Shown here piece after piece: positions 62,459-64,000 of a stretch of 64,000 nucleotides of DNA. Source of the stretch: Flavobacterium sp. GTDB lineage: Bacteria > Bacteroidota > Bacteroidia > Flavobacteriales > Flavobacteriaceae. Below the pieces are notes generated by a model. The model was not told where the DNA came from, ran no database searches, and saw only the letters and a list, made by a program, of their open reading frames with translations. How positions within the stretch are numbered: the stretch's first letter is position 1; each line of letters begins with the position of its first letter. The position numbers and the translations under genes are program-made. Location: the NCBI GenBank assembly GCA_023259675.1, contig JALRGT010000006.1, positions 1 to 64,000 of the forward strand, read 5' to 3'.

Positions 62459-64000
62459 ATGAAAAAATACTTCATGTGGTCCCTATTGTTATTATGCATA
62501 TATGGAAGGGCACAGGTTAAAAACGACACGATTCCAAAAGAAAAAGAAGCCGAAGAATTGGAAGAAATCACCATTCAATCTACACGAACTAGCAGAACAA
62601 TCCGAAATACACCTACGAGAATAGAAACAATCGATGCCGAAGAATTGGAAGAAAAAAGCAATATGAAACCTTCCAACGTATCGATGTTACTGCACGAAAG
62701 CACGGGCTTACAAGTACAACAAACGAGTGCCACAAGTGGAAACGCCAGTATTCGGGTACAAGGATTGGACGGGCGTTATACCCAATTACTCAAAGACGGC
62801 TATTCTAATTTTGGTAATTTTGCCAGTGGATTAAGTATCCTCGAAATTCCGCCCTTGGACCTCAAACAGGTTGAAGTGATTAAAGGGCCGTCATCCACAC
62901 TTTTTGGAGGTGGCGCTATCGCCGGAGTGATTAATTTTATTTCTAAAACACCTACCGAAAAAGGAGAACACAATTTCATCTTCAACCAATCCAATATTGG
63001 TCAGACGAACATTGGTGGTTATAGTTCTCAACGAATCGGGAAATGGGGATACGCTATTTTGGCAACGCTTAATTTTCAAAATGCTTATGATGTAGACAAA
63101 GACGACTTTTCGGAGACTCCAAAATCAAAAAACTACACCATCAATCCCCGCTTTTTTTATGAGCTAAACGAAACAACGCGGTTTATGCTTGGAAATAGTT
63201 TTACCCAAAGCAACATGAAAGGCGGAGACATGAACGTCCTTCGAGGCAATGCCGATAATAACCACACCTATTTCGAAAAAAATGAGACCAAACGAAACAC
63301 GACTACGTTTGAATTTGATAAAAAAACAACGGACAGAAATAGTTTTAAACTAAAACAGAGTTTGAGTTTCTTTGACAGAAAGATAAACATTCCAAATTAT
63401 GAATTTTCGGGATTAAACACCAATGCATTTACGGATGCTTCCTATCTTTGGGTTACCGACAAAAGCACTTTTATCGCCGGAATAAATTTGGTTTATGATC
63501 ATTTTGAACAAGGAACAGTATCCAATCTTAATGCAAAATCTTTCACAAACGGAGCTTATCTACAACACACTTGGGACATTAGTGAGTTTATAAAACTAGA
63601 AAACGGATTACGCATTGACAACGTTAAGTATTCGAATATAAACTTCTCTAAAAACCAATCTTTTGTTTTGCCAAAAATTTCCGCCTTATTTAAGTTTGAT
63701 AGCAATTGGAGTTCCCGCATCGGTGCCGGTCTAGGGTATAAGATTCCAACCGTTTTCACGGAACAAACCGAAACCCTTCAGTACCAAAATGTTTTGGCTC
63801 TAAATGAAGTACAAGCCGAAAAAAGTATCGGTGGAACCGCCGATGTAAATTTCAAAACCTATTTATTGGATGATTTTACAATGAGTATCAATCAAATGTT
63901 TTTTGTGACCCAAATTGACAAACCTTTGGTTTTAGAAAATAACGGTACCGATTCTTATTTCATAAATGCTTCCAAAGCCATCATCAGCCATGGTTTTGAA
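62459..64000 (+). CDS. TonB-dependent receptor, FecA/BtuB-like (3' end outside window)
   Basis: The frame starts at ATG 62459 and stays open to the window edge, 514 codons so far. A signal peptide (about 1-19, ending GRAQ), a plug domain (about 35-165) with the TonB-box-like ELEEITIQSTR, ASIRVQGLDGRYTQLLKDGY, IPPLDLKQVEVIKGPSST and FGGGAIAGVINFISK, then barrel strands. There is no CarboxypepD domain, unlike the receptor at 41536. The upstream Cys/His-rich protein suggests a metal-related substrate such as a copper, zinc or cobalt chelate; this is inference. Confidence 0.92.
   Translation, partial: MKKYFMWSLLLLCIYGRAQVKNDTIPKEKEAEELEEITIQSTRTSRTIRNTPTRIETIDAEELEEKSNMKPSNVSMLLHESTGLQVQQTSATSGNASIRVQGLDGRYTQLLKDGYSNFGNFASGLSILEIPPLDLKQVEVIKGPSSTLFGGGAIAGVINFISKTPTEKGEHNFIFNQSNIGQTNIGGYSSQRIGKWGYAILATLNFQNAYDVDKDDFSETPKSKNYTINPRFFYELNETTRFMLGNSFTQSNMKGGDMNVLRGNADNNHTYFEKNETKRNTTTFEFDKKTTDRNSFKLKQSLSFFDRKINIPNYEFSGLNTNAFTDASYLWVTDKSTFIAGINLVYDHFEQGTVSNLNAKSFTNGAYLQHTWDISEFIKLENGLRIDNVKYSNINFSKNQSFVLPKISALFKFDSNWSSRIGAGLGYKIPTVFTEQTETLQYQNVLALNEVQAEKSIGGTADVNFKTYLLDDFTMSINQMFFVTQIDKPLVLENNGTDSYFINASKAIISHGFE

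Noticed and set aside
1..64000. rRNA, tRNA, transposase, integrase or phage genes
   Set aside because: None found by reading for conserved tRNA arms, rRNA blocks or the usual protein families; the many inverted repeats have no adjacent transposase.

Overview
The window comes from a gliding member of the Flavobacteriaceae (Bacteroidota), most likely Flavobacterium or a close relative. The evidence is an AT-rich genome, several promoters of the Bacteroidota type (TTG or TTTG, about 19 bases, then TAnnTTTG), a general lack of Shine-Dalgarno sequences, the gliding lipoprotein gene gldH next to a RicT/PSP1 gene and a class A penicillin-binding protein, lycopene cyclase, an OlsF-like acyltransferase, DUF4286, and TonB-dependent receptors with Bacteroidota-style signal peptides. 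I see no rRNA, tRNA, insertion sequence, prophage or CRISPR array. Most of the window is chromosomal housekeeping sequence in short operons on both strands.

Layout. 1-4.5 kb: end of an OlsF-like lipid acyltransferase, a TM2 protein, a D-2-hydroxyacid dehydrogenase, a GH43 arabinofuranosidase and proC. 4.5-10.5 kb: a leftward run serS / TPR protein / DUF4286 / rsmA / mgtE. 10.7-14.6 kb: a membrane histidine kinase, a DUF4375 protein, a CDGSH iron-sulfur protein and small or lipoprotein hypotheticals. 14.8-22.5 kb: metG, a DMT exporter, a CsgG-like protein, a HAD hydrolase, an OmpA-family porin, ferritin, a 52-residue Cys/Lys-rich protein and a short SSB. 22.7-30.5 kb: a GNAT-nitrilase fusion with a small zinc-ribbon partner, a membrane M28 peptidase, an epimerase-like protein and a CHASE hybrid kinase. 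30.8-35.1 kb: DMT exporter, SCO1 and a complete feoA-feoB-small Cys protein ferrous iron operon behind a Fur-like palindrome. 35.7-38.7 kb: yfiR and a CHASE8-HAMP-PAS sensor that has no output domain. 38.7-44.3 kb: a metal locus made of a DtxR/MntR regulator, an Nramp-USP fusion and, divergently, a TonB receptor coupled to a thioredoxin-like protein; both divergent promoters surround one DtxR-type palindrome. 44.3-46.5 kb: crtY, bacilliredoxin, 2Fe-2S ferredoxin. 46.5-49.5 kb: trhO, a TrhP-type U32 gene and a 4Fe-4S ferredoxin, which look like a tRNA U34 hydroxylation locus. 49.7-53.8 kb: ricT-like gene, gldH, PBP1A. 53.8-61.9 kb: 3-oxoacid CoA-transferase A/B, class I fumarase, an SpmA-SpmB-like fusion, a DEDD exonuclease, ogt, and a LysR regulator divergent from a methyltransferase. 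62-64 kb: a Cys/His-rich small protein and a TonB receptor cut by the window edge.

The most interesting points are these. (1) TrhO and the adjacent U32 protein end in the same roughly 84-residue domain, which joins two enzymes that elsewhere form parallel routes to 5-hydroxyuridine. (2) Four copies of a structured interspersed element, probably the Flavo-1 RNA family, show compensatory base changes in one stem and entirely different central hairpins. (3) One metal box sits between the Nramp and TonB-receptor promoters. (4) A YfiR-linked sensor has lost its transmitter. (5) Several families of intergenic inverted repeats are scattered through the window.
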